Source: JANOAR01 sp031411235
Lineage (GTDB): Bacteria; Verrucomicrobiota; Verrucomicrobiia; Verrucomicrobiales; Verrucomicrobiaceae
Direction: 5' to 3'
NCBI GenBank assembly: GCA_031411235.1
Contig: JANOAR010000162.1
Span: 1 to 5,728, forward strand
Length of the DNA: 5,728 nt
The notes beneath the pieces are model-generated. The model saw nothing but the letters and a program-made list of their open reading frames with translations. It was not told where the DNA came from and ran no database searches. Made by a program: the position numbers and the translations under genes. This document shows, one piece after another, positions 5,404 through 5,728 of the stretch (position 1 is the stretch's first letter; each line of letters starts with the position of its first letter).

Positions 5404-5688
5404 TTAGCTATCCGCTCGGGCAATCTCCAAGACCTTGACATGGCGATCCACCGAGTCCTCCCAATACGTAATGGCAAAACCACCGCAGATCGTCACATCG
5501 AGCCATCGTCCCGTGGCATCGGACTCTTTGAAGTCTGACCACTTGCTTGGGTAGGCTTGGATGTCTCTCAAGCGATTCCGAATCTTCAACCCGAACGCCG
5601 CGATTGATCGGCGACTATCATCACCAATCCTTGGCCTGATGCGGTTCGGCGACGGCGGGCTCGGTATTTTCCAATACAGTCCCGCCAT
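5404..5688 (-). CDS. Small hypothetical protein, RelE/ParE-like C-terminal half
   Basis: A 94-residue protein of uncertain function. The ATG at 5688 is preferred over the TTG at 5694 because AGGCGG (5701-5696), one base off AGGAGG, sits seven bases before it. An in-frame TGA (5709-5707) lies just upstream, so the ORF is complete as read. The middle is a basic helix (about residues 22-48, RRSIAAFGLKIRNRLRDI). Two strands follow, ending GGFAITYWED and HVKVLEIARAD. This ending resembles the last strands of RelE/ParE toxins (a Tyr-x-Asp turn, then V-x-V-L-x-I). The usual first strand and helix are missing or replaced by a Pro/Ser-rich N-terminus (IPSPPSPNRIRP), so it could be a divergent family or a truncated, decayed toxin. 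Base composition looks lower in GC than the neighbouring genes. Confidence that it is a gene is moderate; the fold call is weak. Confidence 0.5.
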   Translation of the reverse strand: MAGLYWKIPSPPSPNRIRPRIGDDSRRSIAAFGLKIRNRLRDIQAYPSKWSDFKESDATGRWLDVTICGGFAITYWEDSVDRHVKVLEIARADS

Positions 5689-5706
5689 CGCCAAACCGCC
5701 TGAGAC

Positions 5707-5728
5707 TCAAGCCTTGGCAAAGCTAGCC
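5707..5728 (-). CDS. Possible 3' end of an upstream ORF (window edge)
   Basis: Entering from the right edge on the minus strand, codons for ASFAKA run into a TGA 18 bases before the start at 5688. That spacing is what one sees between an antitoxin and a following toxin gene. Only six codons are visible, so the reading frame may be chance. It is recorded because it decides whether the small ORF at 5404-5688 is the second gene of a pair. Confidence 0.15.

Noticed and set aside
5407..5416. CTATCCGCT at 5408-5416 repeats nine bases of the insertion-sequence end at 140-120
   Set aside because: The match stops after nine bases on both sides, and the copy lies in the coding end of the small ORF with no further similarity to the element. 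A chance nine-base match in a window this size is not rare, though its position at the suspected junction is curious.
1..5728. CRISPR arrays, tRNA or rRNA genes, and defence-system cores
   Set aside because: I found no regularly spaced repeats, no tRNA-like cloverleaf and no nuclease, helicase or reverse transcriptase motifs. All long frames are accounted for by housekeeping or SPFH genes.

Overview
This 5.7 kb window holds five complete chromosomal-type genes, a piece of a mobile element at its left edge, and a short accessory-looking stretch at its right edge. The DNA is GC-rich. Protein resemblances point to a Gram-negative bacterium of the Planctomycetes-Verrucomicrobia group, with Verrucomicrobia the best guess. 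These are a LeuD of the single-module, cyanobacterial-like type, a pyrophosphatase with CBS and DRTGG domains, and a tandem pair of SPFH membrane proteins. That assignment is from memory of families, not from a search. The resident genes start without Shine-Dalgarno sequences, behind pyrimidine-rich leaders, which also fits a lineage that relies little on that signal.

Layout from left to right. Positions 1-140 are the end of an insertion sequence, with the 5' end of an IS5-type transposase read on the minus strand. Positions 176-1849 (minus) encode a regulated family II inorganic pyrophosphatase. Upstream of it on the same strand, 1897-2499 encodes LeuD, the small subunit of isopropylmalate isomerase. 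A weak hairpin plus T-tract lies between the two. After a 139-base divergent intergenic region come two plus-strand SPFH genes (2639-3619 and 3621-4556), one base apart and surely co-transcribed. They converge on purQ (4609-5316, minus), which encodes the glutaminase subunit of FGAM synthase; a strong hairpin lies in the 52-base gap. Right of purQ is a short hydrophobic reading-frame tail, then a small ORF (5404-5688, minus) whose C-terminal half looks like a RelE/ParE-type toxin fold.

The metabolic genes are ordinary housekeeping functions: leucine synthesis, pyrophosphate removal and purine synthesis. They are not an obvious pathway cluster, and leuC, purS and purL are not in the window. 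The most interesting part is the SPFH pair. It resembles an HflK/HflC or flotillin-like heteromeric membrane scaffold, but its N-terminal charges suggest a topology opposite to that of E. coli HflKC, and no ftsH or NfeD gene is beside it. The two ends of the window look like accessory DNA bordering a conserved block: the ORFs there have Shine-Dalgarno-like sequences while the conserved genes do not.
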